Positions 63,848 to 64,000 of a stretch of 64,000 nt of DNA are shown here, one piece after another (position 1 is the stretch's first letter; each line of letters begins with the position of its first letter). The DNA is from Sinomicrobium weinanense (GTDB lineage: Bacteria; Bacteroidota; Bacteroidia; Flavobacteriales; Flavobacteriaceae): the NCBI RefSeq assembly GCF_018863395.1, contig NZ_JAHKRR010000001.1, positions 806,001 to 870,000 on the forward strand, given 5' to 3'. Under the pieces are notes generated by a model. The model did not search any database and was not told the DNA's origin. It saw only the letters and a program-made list of their open reading frames with translations. The position numbers and the translations under genes were made by a program.

Positions 63848-64000
63848 ATGACAACCATGACTCTTTATCACATGGCCCTGGTAATACATATTACCGGTCT
63901 GACAACGATGGCAGGAATTACCCTGGGAAACTATGTAATGACCCGACAATTCTGGAAACAATATGCCATTGATAAACACAGGGGAATTGCCATTCACCAG
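63848..64000 (+). CDS. Membrane protein gene, cut by the window edge
   Basis: Fifty-one codons from the ATG at 63848 run past the window end. The translation (TTMTLYHMALVIHITGLTTMAGITLGNYVMTRQFW) has one hydrophobic helix followed by a basic, His-containing stretch, suggesting a small multi-helix membrane protein. No family is assigned. It follows DoxX in the same direction, with the hairpin repeat between them. Confidence 0.6.
   Translation, partial: MTTMTLYHMALVIHITGLTTMAGITLGNYVMTRQFWKQYAIDKHRGIAIHQ

Overview
The window is chromosomal DNA of a Bacteroidota bacterium, most likely a member of the Flavobacteriaceae. The evidence is the gene content (TamB followed by a lipoprotein TamL, a fused alpha/beta 2-oxo acid dehydrogenase E1, DUF1835, DUF5916 and DUF2652 proteins, lipoproteins with short lipoboxes) and promoters that fit the Bacteroidota TANNTTTG -7 element rather than a TATAAT box. 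Genes are dense and on both strands. I found no rRNA, tRNA, CRISPR array or prophage. Species cannot be assigned from what is here.

Layout: 0.2-2 kb, a short NarL-type two-component pair and smpB. 2.3-8.2 kb, nucleoside and deoxyribose salvage (deoD, deoC, a second nucleoside phosphorylase), a TetR regulator with a thioesterase, a YciO-family protein and DUF1835. 8.3-12 kb, a SUI1 factor, a 2OG-Fe(II) oxygenase and the fused E1. 12-19.8 kb, envelope lipoproteins (lipocalin-like, OmpA), two tandem universal stress proteins, a cold-shock protein, an HxlR regulator, nudC, DinB and DUF2652. 19.9-24.6 kb, an Aquifex-type aconitase, a Crp-family regulator divergent from an HD hydrolase, and an MFS carrier. 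24.7-32.2 kb, the tamB-tamL operon. 32.2-42.2 kb, purL, a ParE-type toxin-antitoxin pair whose toxin is frameshifted, yigZ-ribD, a GNAT remnant, prmC, a REP-associated tyrosine transposase (RAYT) with its own flanking hairpin repeats, and ligA. 42.3-50.3 kb, a TerC membrane protein, a lipoprotein, an Xre regulator divergent from an M14 peptidase, an Lrp regulator, PEP carboxylase and a TPR protein. 50.9-64 kb, an accessory-looking set: a secreted dienelactone hydrolase, a two-subunit molybdenum hydroxylase, two paralogous membrane-anchored AraC regulators around a broken amidohydrolase, a secreted NTF2/DJ-1 fusion, a DUF5916 protein, a Crp-family regulator, a DoxX protein and a gene cut by the window edge.

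The least explained signal lies between the genes. At least seven intergenic sites carry short-period degenerate tandem repeats (7 bp, once 10 bp), often as two opposed blocks that could form a large hairpin. Heptamers such as GACGTAA and GACTTAA recur at sites 50 kb apart. Separate dispersed families are a 77-bp element (three copies), a 'CGCAGA' hairpin (two copies) and the RAYT-linked REP hairpins (five copies around one gene). Well-supported regulatory sites include matching TetR operators at two promoters, two HxlR-type palindromes two helical turns apart over a promoter, and a TTACAAATGT motif cluster between the Xre and M14 genes. Two genes look recently broken by small slippage events: the ParE toxin (seven-base homopolymer) and the amidohydrolase (exact 14-bp tandem duplication between signal peptide and mature domain).
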